From Faucicola tetraodonis (GTDB lineage: Bacteria > Pseudomonadota > Gammaproteobacteria > Pseudomonadales > Moraxellaceae): 64,000 nt of DNA. Made by a program: the position numbers and the translations under genes. The notes under the pieces were generated by a model, which saw only the letters and a program-made list of their open reading frames with translations, was not told the origin of the DNA and ran no database searches. Below, piece by piece: positions 7,322-15,751 of the stretch. How positions within the stretch are numbered: position 1 is the first letter of the stretch; each line of letters opens with the position of its first letter. The DNA lies in NCBI GenBank assembly GCA_032017425.1, contig DALZPW010000001.1. The stretch is one strand, 5' to 3'.

Positions 7322-9976
7322 GTCATCTGCATCTTTTTCTTCCCAAGTTTCTAAGCGTTCATAAATACGACCATAAACGGTATTTTTACGATATTTGCCT
7401 TTTTTGGTCATCTCATCAGGCGCCAGACCTGTCAATAGATACATGGCTTCATTGACATGCTCTACGGCATAGATGGTAAATTTACCTGCCGTCACGCTAT
7501 CGATGATATCTTGACGTAGCATCAATTGCGCCAAATTGGCTTTGGGCACAATCACCCCTTGTTTACCCGTCAAGCCTTGCTCGACACACGCATCATAAAA
7601 CCCGGCGATTTTGGCATTGACGCCGCCGACCGCTTGGACTTGACCAAATTGGTTCATCGATCCTGTAACCGCCAAGCTTTGATTAATCGGGGTTTGCGAT
7701 AGGGCAGACAGCAGCGCACAGGTTTCGGCTACTGTCGCGCTATCGCCATCGATACCGCCATAACTTTGTTCAAAAGCCAGCGATGCAGTAAAGTTGAGCG
7801 TGTGGTCTTCTGCAAACAGCGCTTTTAGGTAACTGCTCATAATCAGCACACCTTTGGCATGGATAGAGCCGCCTAAATCCACATCGCGCTCGATATCAAC
7901 GATATCGGCGTGCGCGGCACTGTGATGCACTGACGCTGTCAATCGCGCAGGCATACCAAATTCACTATCTGCGTAGCTGATGACCGTCAGCGCATTGATT
8001 TGACCAATCGCTTTGCCTTGGGTGCTAATCAGCTGTTGCCCTTTTTCTAGCTCTTGCCAGAACAATTGCCGTAAATAACCCGAGCGATGGCGAATATCCT
8101 CAATGGCTTGGCGGACATGGCTAGCGGTTACTGTGTTTGCAGGGCTAAGCTCTGATTGATTGATGATAGCATGACGATTGGCTTCGAGTAATAGCTGCGC
8201 CAATCTGTCCCCATGTAGGCTTAACTCATGCTGGTCTTCCGCTTGCTCACTAAGATAATCCAATAAACACGCCAACGCGGTGTTATCAAACGTTAGCAAT
8301 TGGTATTTGCTTATCATGTCGGCAATTTTGGCGGTCATTGCTTGTTCGTTGGCGTGACTGCGTACCACGCGATCATGAAAATCTGCACGGATTTTGAATA
8401 CGGCATTAAATTCAGGCTCAAAATCTAGCAGGTCATAATACAAGTCTGGCTCACCGAGTAAAATGACTTTGACATCAAGCTTAATCGGTTGTGGCTCAAG
8501 GCTGATACTGCCTGTTAGTGTCAGCATTTGCTCAAGGCTCGACATCTTGATTTGGCGGCTTTGCAGCGCACGTTTGAGACCTTGCCACGCATACGGATAT
8601 TCAAGCAAATTAGTTGCTTCAAGCACCAAATAACCGCCATTCGCACGGTGCAGTGAACCGGCGCGAATCAGACTGACATCTGTTGACACAGTACCCAAAT
8701 GGGTAATTTGCTCGACATGCCCGAGTAAATTTAAATGGGTGGGTAAGTCTTCAAATACAATCGGTGCGCCTTGATCGGGCGCATGGCTTGCAATCACATT
8801 GACAAAATAGCGCGCTGGCAATGGCGAAAAATGGCTGGGCAAAAATTCTTCATCATCTTCATTGATGATTCGTTCTACATGATTGACGATATCGTCATGC
8901 ACGTCTTGCAAATACTTACGAACCTTTGGTAAGGCTTGATACTTGTCAAATAACGGCTCCATCAATGGTTTTAAGGTACGCCGAGTCAATGAGTGGTGTA
9001 GCGCTTGTAGGGTCTGATTGGCTTCATCTTCAATTTGCTCAAGCTCAACGGTCAATTGGCTCAAGCGTTTTTGCATATGGTTCTTATCTTGATAATTGGC
9101 AACATACGGCGACTTTGGGGTTAAGCCAAAGCTGGCTTGATTGGTTGCGCTCGAGGTATTATTAATGGTGCTAGAGGTTTGATTGGCTTTAATTGGTAAA
9201 ACTGGTGCTTTACCACTGGATTTTTGGCGACCCAATTTATTAGCAGGTTTGATTGATAAATAACCATCGCTTGGCTCACTATCATTGTAACTGTCATTGT
9301 CATTGTCATTGTCATTGCCATCGGCTCGGTTGTCACTAAAATCAGATTTGATAAAAATCGGTTTATTGTCTGAAGGTCGCAGCGCCAATGCAAGTGAATA
9401 CTGTTTGCCTTCTTCATGCAGCGCATGATAGACCTGTTCTTCACGAAGGCTAATTTCATTCTTTATGGCTTCTACTTTACTTTGATAGTGCTCACTGCGA
9501 AAACGCTGATTGAGCTGACGTTTGGTGGTTAGCCAAAAGGTTTTGACATCTTCCGCTAATTGCTTGCCCATGCCGGCAGGAAGGTCAAGCGCAATCGGGG
9601 TGCGCGCATCAACAAAATTATGCACATACACCCAGTCATTGGGCGTGGGTTTTTGTTTGGCGTGAGCTTGTAGCAGGCGAGTGATTAAGGTGCGTTTGCC
9701 CAGTCCGTTTTCACCTGCAGCAAAGATATGATAACCATTGGCATTGATGTCAAGTGCAGTGGCAATCGCTTTACAGGCTCGCTCTTGCCCAAAGCCAATC
9801 TCAAGCGTTTTGGTATGGTGGCTATCTTTTGGCAAGGTCGCTGGGTCGGTATAACGGCGCAAGTGCGAGATTGCAACAGGCTGTAAATTGTCAGATTTGA
9901 TGGTATCGGTAATGATAGCGGAGGATTTTGAAGTAACAGGGGTAGTACGAACAGATTTTGCAAGGGTATTTTTCAT
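7313..9976 (-). CDS. Lon-like ATP-dependent protease (YcbZ/LonB-type, S16)
   Basis: 887-aa AAA+ protease-like protein. An N-terminal nucleotide-binding site reads GENGLGKRT (residues 88-96), a Walker A with Arg where Ser/Thr is usual before a Thr. A helical and AAA core follows, and the C-terminal S16 domain has the catalytic Ser in GGIDGDSATVAE (Ser746) and Lys in GVNAKIAGF (Lys789). A low-complexity linker of Asp/Asn and Ser/Thr lies at about residues 210-285. Such non-classical Lon relatives are common in gammaproteobacteria, and several lack proven ATP-dependent activity. It stands alone, convergent with ogt, with an ATG start at 9976. Confidence 0.88.
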   Translation of the reverse strand: MKNTLAKSVRTTPVTSKSSAIITDTIKSDNLQPVAISHLRRYTDPATLPKDSHHTKTLEIGFGQERACKAIATALDINANGYHIFAAGENGLGKRTLITRLLQAHAKQKPTPNDWVYVHNFVDARTPIALDLPAGMGKQLAEDVKTFWLTTKRQLNQRFRSEHYQSKVEAIKNEISLREEQVYHALHEEGKQYSLALALRPSDNKPIFIKSDFSDNRADGNDNDNDNDSYNDSEPSDGYLSIKPANKLGRQKSSGKAPVLPIKANQTSSTINNTSSATNQASFGLTPKSPYVANYQDKNHMQKRLSQLTVELEQIEDEANQTLQALHHSLTRRTLKPLMEPLFDKYQALPKVRKYLQDVHDDIVNHVERIINEDDEEFLPSHFSPLPARYFVNVIASHAPDQGAPIVFEDLPTHLNLLGHVEQITHLGTVSTDVSLIRAGSLHRANGGYLVLEATNLLEYPYAWQGLKRALQSRQIKMSSLEQMLTLTGSISLEPQPIKLDVKVILLGEPDLYYDLLDFEPEFNAVFKIRADFHDRVVRSHANEQAMTAKIADMISKYQLLTFDNTALACLLDYLSEQAEDQHELSLHGDRLAQLLLEANRHAIINQSELSPANTVTASHVRQAIEDIRHRSGYLRQLFWQELEKGQQLISTQGKAIGQINALTVISYADSEFGMPARLTASVHHSAAHADIVDIERDVDLGGSIHAKGVLIMSSYLKALFAEDHTLNFTASLAFEQSYGGIDGDSATVAETCALLSALSQTPINQSLAVTGSMNQFGQVQAVGGVNAKIAGFYDACVEQGLTGKQGVIVPKANLAQLMLRQDIIDSVTAGKFTIYAVEHVNEAMYLLTGLAPDEMTKKGKYRKNTVYGRIYERLETWEEKDADDKQ
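9292..9315. repeat. Hexanucleotide tandem repeat, TGTCAT x4
   Basis: Four perfect TGTCAT units followed by a diverged one, inside the Lon-like gene. On the coding strand they encode alternating Asp and Asn residues. Because the unit is six bases, copy-number change would alter linker length but not the frame. Confidence 0.85.
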
Positions 9977-10273
9977 AAAACAAGTTTCATCAACGCATTA
10001 AAAAGCGGTAGTGGGAAAGATAAACAATGACAGTTAGAGTGACAGTGCTCAGGGTCTAAAGTCTAAGCTTTAGGGTCACTTATAGTTAACAGATAGGTCT
10101 TGGTAAGTGGTAATAAAGTATCAGTATGATGTGGTTTTTTGTTGATAAAATCAATGGCTATTTTTTCGCGAATCGTTGCCTTAAGGTTTCAGCCGCAGTA
10201 ATATAAAAGTTGGTGGGCAAGTATTTGCTAAGATAACATATTGACGCTTAACACAATCGTTTGAGACAACAAC

Positions 10274-11872
10274 ATGGCTAAAACAGAAAACGGATTTATT
10301 TTAGCGCTGGATCAGGGCACTACCTCAAGCCGCAGTATCATCTTTGATAACCAATTAACACCCATCGCCATCGCCCAAAAGCCGCTGGGTATCATCACCC
10401 CAAAAGCCGGGTTTATCGAGCAAAATGCCAATGATATCTGGCAAACCCAAATTAGTACTGCCCAAGAAGTGATTGCCAAAGCAGGATTATTGGCGACAGA
10501 TATTTCAGCCATTGGTATCACCAACCAACGTGAGACCACCATAATTTGGCATAAAAAGACGGGTAAGCCTGTCGCACCCGCCATTGTCTGGCAAGATAGA
10601 CGTACCCATCAGTGGTGCAGAGACTGGCGTGATAAAGGCTTTGACGCCAAAATCCAGCAAATTACCGGATTACGTATAGATCCGTATTTTAGTGCCAGCA
10701 AAATCGTATGGCTGTTAAACCAAAACCCTAAGCTTCGCCAACAAGCGTTATCAGGTGAGTTGGCTTTTGGTACCGTGGATAGTTGGCTACTGTTTAACAT
10801 GACAGGCGAGCATAGCATTGATATCACCAATGCCTCACGCACCATGCTGATGTCTTTGCAAACAGGCGACTGGTCTGATGAATTATTGGATTTATTTGAT
10901 ATTCCCAAAACCATGTTACCTACCATCAAGCCATCGGATGGCGATTTTGGGGTCACCAAACAAGGGATGTTTGGCAAACAAATCCCAGTCACGGCAGTGC
11001 TAGGCGATCAGCAAGCGGCATTGTATGGGCAGGGCTGTAACCGAGCAGGCATGGCAAAATCTACCTATGGCACCGGCTGTTTTTTATTAATGAATACCGG
11101 CGATAAACCCTGTGTCAGTCATCAGCAATTACTCACCACCGTCGCTTGGCAAACCACAGCGGCGAATCACACTCGTCAACCTAACCGGCATGAACCCTCA
11201 GGTAAATTGCCTAGCTTGTTAAAACCTTTACAAAATTTACAACGAAATAAAAAAACAAGCGTCACGCAAACACAATATGCGCTTGAAGGCAGTGTGTTTA
11301 TGGCAGGTGCCATCGTGCAGTGGCTACGCGATAACTTAGGTATGATAGCGCGCAGTGAGGACATTGAAACCTTGGCAGCAAAAGTACCAGATAGCCAAGG
11401 AGTGACCCTGATTCCTGCCTTTACAGGGCTTGGCGCACCTTACTGGCGAGCAGAAGCCACCGCAAGGCTTATCGGGCTGACACGTGGTACTACCAAAGCG
11501 CATATCGCAAGAGCCGCGTTAGAAGCGATTGCGCTACAAGCTTATGATGTGTTAATCGCCATGCAAAAAGATAGCCCTGTGCCACTGCACGAACTGCGCG
11601 TGGATGGGGGCGCTGCCAATAACAATATCTTAATGCAATTTCAAGCCGATATACTCAATGTCCCTGTGCTGCGACCAACGACCACTGAGAGTACCGCAAA
11701 AGGGGTGGCACTATTGGCAGGGCAAGCGGTGGGGCTATATGATGACACTAGCATTGGTGAAAGTTGGCAGTTAGACCGTATCTTTGAGCCTAAGATGGCA
11801 TTGTCTGAACGCCAAGCCATCGTGGAGCGTTGGCAGTTTTATATTAATCAACTATTAAACGAACAAAATTAA
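10274..11872 (+). CDS. glpK: Glycerol kinase
   Basis: FGGY-family kinase converting glycerol to sn-glycerol 3-phosphate in the cytoplasm. The N-terminal phosphate motif LALDQGTTSSRSIIFD is intact, as are GDQQAALYGQ, STYGTGCF and the C-terminal DGGAANN block. The length of 532 aa exceeds the usual 500 or so because about 35 residues rich in Arg, Asn, Pro and Lys are inserted between TTVAWQ and YALEGSVF (about residues 295-332). No glpF, glpD or glpR is adjacent, so regulation is probably independent. The ATG at 10274 precedes the expected first strand. Confidence 0.96.
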   Translation: MAKTENGFILALDQGTTSSRSIIFDNQLTPIAIAQKPLGIITPKAGFIEQNANDIWQTQISTAQEVIAKAGLLATDISAIGITNQRETTIIWHKKTGKPVAPAIVWQDRRTHQWCRDWRDKGFDAKIQQITGLRIDPYFSASKIVWLLNQNPKLRQQALSGELAFGTVDSWLLFNMTGEHSIDITNASRTMLMSLQTGDWSDELLDLFDIPKTMLPTIKPSDGDFGVTKQGMFGKQIPVTAVLGDQQAALYGQGCNRAGMAKSTYGTGCFLLMNTGDKPCVSHQQLLTTVAWQTTAANHTRQPNRHEPSGKLPSLLKPLQNLQRNKKTSVTQTQYALEGSVFMAGAIVQWLRDNLGMIARSEDIETLAAKVPDSQGVTLIPAFTGLGAPYWRAEATARLIGLTRGTTKAHIARAALEAIALQAYDVLIAMQKDSPVPLHELRVDGGAANNNILMQFQADILNVPVLRPTTTESTAKGVALLAGQAVGLYDDTSIGESWQLDRIFEPKMALSERQAIVERWQFYINQLLNEQN

Positions 11873-12231
11873 AGCAAGAGAATCATTAACATAGCTTTAA
11901 AAAAATAAAAATAATGTAAAAACAAATGGTTAACTATATGACAAATTTTTTGAAAGACTCGACACGAGAGTGATTTTCGTTAGCAATTAAGTACATTAAG
12001 TAAAAAAAAGCACTTTATGTACCCAATTTTTAAACCCTGCTTAAAAATATCAGCAAATTTTGGCTAAAAAAAGTGATTTTTTGTGTAGAAATTGAATAAA
12101 AAAATGTATAATGCTTCGAAATTCGACACTGTGTTGACAGTGATGAAAATTATGAAGATGAAAGTCAGGAAATTTTTTGGACAATGTTGCTACAAGCAAG
12201 CAGGGATAACTGGTAACTAAACATTAAGGAT
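11873..12231 (+). promoter_or_regulatory. Leader and promoter region of EEP hydrolase-tetR operon
   Basis: 359 bp of AT-rich sequence without an ORF. It holds a consensus -10 TATAAT at 12107-12112, with TTGTGT at 12081-12086 the best but over-spaced -35. Immediately downstream, where transcription would start, lies the perfect inverted repeat CACTGT-gttg-ACAGTG at 12127-12142. An AAGGA ribosome site sits just before the ATG at 12232. The inverted repeat is a candidate operator for the TetR-family protein encoded by the second gene of the operon; that link is inference. Confidence 0.5.
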
Positions 12232-13245
12232 ATGACAGTGGACAATCAATTTGTTATCGCTACGGCAAATTTACTCAACTTTGCACTGCCCAATCGGGTT
12301 TTTTATCGAAACCAAGACGTGTATACGCCGCAGCAATATCAACAAAAAATCAATGCACTTGCCCCCATCTTTCGGCAATTGCAAGCTGATATCATTGGTT
12401 GCCAAGAAATTTGGGATGAGCAAGCACTCATTGACTTATGTCGTGCGGCCGGTCTCAATGACTATCATGTCACTGTGCCACTAGCCAGTAATCAGCCAGA
12501 TAGTCCATTAACCCAAGGGCGAGGCGCAGTTGGCACCCCTAGCGTAGGTTTGGTATCGCGTTTTGAAATTATTAACACCCAATTGCTCACGCAGATGCCT
12601 GCGATTGCGTTGTTGGACGTTCCTGATGTTGGGCTTTATCAACAATTTAATCGTCCCCCGCTGATTGCCGACATCAGATTGCCAAATGGCATGGTGGTCA
12701 CCGTGATTGTGGCGCATCTAAAAAGTAAACGCCCTGAGTTTTTAGAAAACGCGCAAGGCGAGCCGTTAGAAGATCGCAATGATCCGCTAATTCGAGTCCG
12801 CGCCAAGCTGCGCAGTCTTTGTATGCGGGCAGCGGAAGCGGCAGGCATTCGCCAAGTGGTCATCGAAAAACTGTCACACAACAACCATCCGCTGATTTTG
12901 TTAGGGGATATGAATGATGTGATGCAAAGTGTCACTTGTCAGCTTTTAAGCGAATCGGGCGAAGTATTTTATGATAAGTCGATGCGGGATATCGTGCTGT
13001 ATGATGCCTCTACGATACAAAGCCGTATGCACTGGCTCAAAGATGTAGCGTACACCCATATCCACCAAGGTATGCCAGAAGTGCTTGACCAAATTTTGGT
13101 ATCTGAACAATTTTTAGCTGATAGTAAATTTAACATCGGTGAAGTATTACAAGTTGATTATTTTAACGATCATCTCAAATTTATTGTAGAACAACGCCCA
13201 ACCGATCATGGATTGGTACGGGCACAAATTAAACTTTATTCATAA
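12232..13245 (+). CDS. Endonuclease/exonuclease/phosphatase (EEP) family hydrolase
   Basis: 337-aa soluble protein of the EEP fold, which includes nucleases and phosphodiesterases. Visible motifs are VIATANLLNF near the N-terminus (Asn), GCQEIWD (metal-binding Glu), LLGDMND (catalytic Asp/Asn), and the C-terminal TDHGLV (Asp-His pair). There is no signal peptide or membrane segment. AAGGA lies just upstream of the ATG. The TetR-family regulator gene begins 20 bp downstream, so the two likely form an operon. The actual substrate cannot be read from the sequence. Confidence 0.8.
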   Translation: MTVDNQFVIATANLLNFALPNRVFYRNQDVYTPQQYQQKINALAPIFRQLQADIIGCQEIWDEQALIDLCRAAGLNDYHVTVPLASNQPDSPLTQGRGAVGTPSVGLVSRFEIINTQLLTQMPAIALLDVPDVGLYQQFNRPPLIADIRLPNGMVVTVIVAHLKSKRPEFLENAQGEPLEDRNDPLIRVRAKLRSLCMRAAEAAGIRQVVIEKLSHNNHPLILLGDMNDVMQSVTCQLLSESGEVFYDKSMRDIVLYDASTIQSRMHWLKDVAYTHIHQGMPEVLDQILVSEQFLADSKFNIGEVLQVDYFNDHLKFIVEQRPTDHGLVRAQIKLYS

Positions 13246-13265
13246 TCAGTCGATAGAGAGGAAAT

Positions 13266-13955
13266 ATGTCAAGCGCTTATGATGAAAAAATTGAGGATGT
13301 GTTGGTGGACTCTGAGCTCGCTCGCCGCTTGGTCCCTAACAAATTCAAGTTCACTAGCCAGCAAGGTCGTTTGCGTCGCCAAAAATTATTAGCCGCTGCC
13401 AAAGAGTTGAGCGCGACCCGACCTGTCAGTGAGATTAGTTTGGCGGATGTGTGTGAACGAGCGGACATTCCCAGAGCTTCGGCATATCACTTCTTTCCAA
13501 ACGTAGAAGCGATTTTTTTGGCATTGCGTTTTTTAAATGCAATAGAAATTTTTAACAAGCTTGAAAAAGTCGATGCCAAACAATTTAGTCGTTGGCAGGC
13601 TTATATCACCACAGTCATTGAGACAGGCGTTGATATTATTCAATCTGATTTAACGGTTGCCCGTTTGATTTATGAGACCAATACCCCAGATTTTGAGGGC
13701 AATGCGTTTGGTAGTGAAATCGAAAAAAGCCTCGCCCAAATGGTGTATGATAAGTTGTCTGAGCATTATAAAATGCCGGCTTTAGAAACCATTCATCAGC
13801 AATTGTTAGTCGCATACGGTATCATTAATGGTATTTTTATTTTAGCCTATCGCTCAGAAAAAGAAATTACCGATACCTATCGCCAAGAAGCGATTACAGC
13901 GGTGATTGCTTATCTACGTTGTTATTTACCTGAAAATTTGCCAAAAAACGGCTAG
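13266..13955 (+). CDS. TetR/AcrR family transcriptional regulator
   Basis: 229-aa repressor-like protein. The N-terminal helix-turn-helix lies at about residues 38-90 with the typical run ISLADVCERADIPRASAYHF followed by FPNVEAIFLAL. The remaining helical domain is the ligand and dimer domain and shows no family-specific signature. Preceded by GAGAGGAAAT and an ATG, 20 bp after the EEP hydrolase gene, so co-transcribed with it and perhaps controlling the inverted repeat upstream of that gene. A hairpin (13958-13979) and a strong terminator follow. Confidence 0.88.
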   Translation: MSSAYDEKIEDVLVDSELARRLVPNKFKFTSQQGRLRRQKLLAAAKELSATRPVSEISLADVCERADIPRASAYHFFPNVEAIFLALRFLNAIEIFNKLEKVDAKQFSRWQAYITTVIETGVDIIQSDLTVARLIYETNTPDFEGNAFGSEIEKSLAQMVYDKLSEHYKMPALETIHQQLLVAYGIINGIFILAYRSEKEITDTYRQEAITAVIAYLRCYLPENLPKNG

Positions 13956-14005
13956 TTTTATAACCTACTAGGGTTATAACCGATAGCCAATAAAATAGGC
14001 AATAA

Positions 14006-14033
14006 AAAACCCATCAGCGAGATGGGTTTTTTT
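14006..14033 (+). terminator. Rho-independent terminator after tetR gene
   Basis: Stem AAAACCCATC at 14006-14015 and GATGGGTTTT at 14021-14030 with a 5-nt loop and T-run. A separate inverted repeat TTATAACC-N6-GGTTATAA at 13958-13979 lies between the tetR stop codon and this terminator. The element could also serve the entericidin gene on the other strand. Confidence 0.85.
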
Positions 14034-14056
14034 ACTTAAACAGAGAATCTACGATT

Positions 14057-14112
14057 AGATTTTGTTTTCAGTTATTTGTGCGGTAGATTTTGTTTTCAGT
14101 TTTTTGTGCGGT
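14057..14112. repeat. 28-bp tandem duplication at the end of the entericidin gene
   Basis: Two adjacent 28-bp copies (14057-14084 and 14085-14112) differ at one base. On the coding strand, the copy nearer the gene start supplies TENKI; an undivided gene would then stop at TAA. Because 28 is not a multiple of three, the second copy is read in another frame and now ends at a TGA (14068-14070). Confidence 0.92.
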
Positions 14113-14223
14113 ATTGGTTACTGCGCCACCTGTTTTTGATACGTCTTTACCAAAACCTTGGATTGTATTACAACCTGTGACAGCAAACATAACAACGATT
14201 GATGCAGCGATTAATTTTTTCAT
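14068..14223 (-). CDS. Entericidin A/B-family small lipoprotein
   Basis: 51-aa membrane lipoprotein: MKKLIAASIVVMFAVTGC is a signal peptide with lipidated Cys18, followed by NTIQGFGKDVSKTGGAVTN, the short amphipathic helix typical of the family. Relatives in enterobacteria form a toxin-antidote-like lipoprotein pair, but only one copy is seen here. GAGGAAA lies at the correct distance before the ATG. The last residues, IYRTNN, come from a 28-bp tandem duplication; without it the protein would end at ENKI. The gene is antisense to its surroundings and lies between a terminator and trmL. Confidence 0.85.
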   Translation of the reverse strand: MKKLIAASIVVMFAVTGCNTIQGFGKDVSKTGGAVTNTAQKTENKIYRTNN

Positions 14224-14294
14224 TTTAAATTTCCTCAGATATATCCATTATTTTTTAACAGTTTTTAGCTACCAGGTTAAATCATGCGACTTTA

Positions 14295-14324
14295 TTGATT
14301 CATAGAAGATTGGTTCATAGAAGT
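14295..14324. repeat. 15-bp tandem duplication upstream of entericidin gene
   Basis: TTGATTCATAGAAGA (14295-14309) is followed directly by TTGGTTCATAGAAGT (14310-14324), differing at two positions. It lies in the 305-bp space between the entericidin gene and trmL, which otherwise shows no gene. It could affect the promoter of either gene. Confidence 0.75.
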
Positions 14325-14528
14325 TAAAATAAAGTAAAACATGCTTGGTAGAGTCATGGTAATGCAGTTTAGTCTAACGTCGCTATAGCGTTAATGTAAC
14401 CAAAACTATCAAGTTGTAAAAAAAACTTAAATTTACGCAATAAGTATAGGTTTTTTGTAAATTAATCTTCGCATTTAGCGTTTTTTTATTTCAATCTGTT
14501 TTATTTTAATCTAATTAGGGATGTCGAT

Positions 14529-15053
14529 ATGATTCACGTAGTATTAGTTGAACCCAAGATGCCAAGCAATACAGGCAATATTATTCGGTTATGCGCCAAT
14601 ACGGGCGCAACGCTACATTTGGTTGAGCCACTAGGGTTTGAATTAGAAGATAAAAAATTACGCCGAGCAGGGCTCGATTATCATGAATGGGCAAATGTCA
14701 AAGTACATGCCAATTGGCAGGATGCACAGGACAGCCTAAGTCAAAGTGGGGTACAAAGAATCGTTGCCTTGACCACCAAGCTTAGCAAACCTTTATATGA
14801 TGAAGATTTTGCGCAACTGGCAAATATCGCTTTGGTATTTGGGTCAGAGACAGCCGGGTTACCCGATCCAATTCGCGCGGCAATTGGGCAAGACAACTGG
14901 TTGCGTTTGCCTATGCTGCCGACCTCTCGCAGTTTGAATTTATCTAACAGCGTGGCAATTACATTATTTGAAGTTTGGCGTCAGCAGGGGTTTGGCGGTG
15001 ATAACGGTCACAGTATCGGTTATGACAATCTCGTCCCTTATGACCCAAAATAA
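14529..15053 (+). CDS. trmL: tRNA (cytidine/uridine-34 2'-O)-methyltransferase TrmL
   Basis: SPOUT-class methyltransferase that methylates the wobble ribose of tRNA-Leu isoacceptors using S-adenosylmethionine. The sequence follows TrmL from the start: MIHVVLVEPKMPSNTGNIIR, then CANTGATLHLVEPLGF, LRRAGLDYHEW, the knot motif FGSETAGLP and the C-terminal LPMLPTSRSLNLSNSVAI. At 174 aa it has no extra RNA-binding domain, as expected. It ends 9 bp from the stop of the convergent tusE gene, with no terminator visible between them. Confidence 0.96.
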   Translation: MIHVVLVEPKMPSNTGNIIRLCANTGATLHLVEPLGFELEDKKLRRAGLDYHEWANVKVHANWQDAQDSLSQSGVQRIVALTTKLSKPLYDEDFAQLANIALVFGSETAGLPDPIRAAIGQDNWLRLPMLPTSRSLNLSNSVAITLFEVWRQQGFGGDNGHSIGYDNLVPYDPK

Positions 15054-15062
15054 TCTCAAAAT

Positions 15063-15383
15063 TTATAAGCAATTTGCAGGTTTTGGCAACCCTGCAATGC
15101 GGTTGACATGACGCGCGACAAGACCCGTGTTAAACATGGCTTGCAATTTGGCATTATCAATCGCCAATGAGGGCAATTGCTTGGATAAAAACTTGATTAA
15201 AGGACGGGTCGTCGGTGGATGGCTGTATAAATCATAATATTGACGTACCGCGGCTATGATTTGATAGTGCTCAGGGGTTAACGTGACATCCAGCGTGTTC
15301 GCCAATTGTTGCGCGATATGTGGTGACCATGTTTGATGAGCTATCAAATGACCGTCTTGGTCAAGTTCGGGAAGTTGGGTCAT
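15063..15383 (-). CDS. tusE: Sulfur relay protein TusE (DsrC family)
   Basis: Accepts sulfur from the TusBCD complex and passes it to MnmA for 2-thiolation of wobble uridine in tRNA. 106 aa; the C-terminal tail GLPKPANCL carries the conserved penultimate Cys, and the body has the DsrC pattern LTPEHYQIIAAVRQYYDLY and PPTTRPLIKFL. It is the last gene of the tusD-tusC-tusE set, 5 bp after tusC, so clearly in an operon. Convergent with trmL, another tRNA wobble-base modification gene. Confidence 0.93.
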   Translation of the reverse strand: MTQLPELDQDGHLIAHQTWSPHIAQQLANTLDVTLTPEHYQIIAAVRQYYDLYSHPPTTRPLIKFLSKQLPSLAIDNAKLQAMFNTGLVARHVNRIAGLPKPANCL

Positions 15384-15388
15384 AGTAT

Positions 15389-15721
15389 TTATAAGTCAAA
15401 AGTGGTATCAAAATGAGGCGGTGTGGTTGGCTGTAGCGCGACTTGAGCACACCAATCGAAGGTTGTTGATTGGTTCGCTTGCCATGCTTTTAATCTATCA
15501 AAATCCGCTAGCGCCAGCCAAGCGGACGGGATATCATACATATCAAGGGATGCTAGCATATGGGCAAGCTTGCCCGTAGGCTCATCAAGTAGTAAGTTTA
15601 GCATGCCATCACCGATAATCAGCTGAATTTGGTGATCAAACGCTGCCAGCGCAAACGCCATTGATAAGGCTTCATGACAAAGCAAAAACGTGTCAGCGTG
15701 AATATTAATGACAATTTTCAT
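15389..15721 (-). CDS. tusC: TusC/DsrF-like sulfur relay subunit
   Basis: 110-aa DsrE/F-fold protein. The N-terminal strand and helix (HADTFLLCHEALSMAFALAAFD) and the following IIGDGMLNLLLDE match the DsrE/F pattern, and its position between tusD and tusE supports TusC. It has no strongly conserved catalytic Cys, which fits TusC. TusB is not present in this cluster; whether this subunit also takes the TusB role cannot be told from sequence. Confidence 0.75.
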   Translation of the reverse strand: MKIVINIHADTFLLCHEALSMAFALAAFDHQIQLIIGDGMLNLLLDEPTGKLAHMLASLDMYDIPSAWLALADFDRLKAWQANQSTTFDWCAQVALQPTTPPHFDTTFDL

Positions 15722-15751
15722 AGTAAATCGCTATCGCTAAACCCATCCCAA

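Noticed and set aside
14090..14305. 71-codon plus-strand frame over the entericidin gene
   Set aside because: Antisense to a real small lipoprotein gene with signal peptide and ribosome site; shadow frame.
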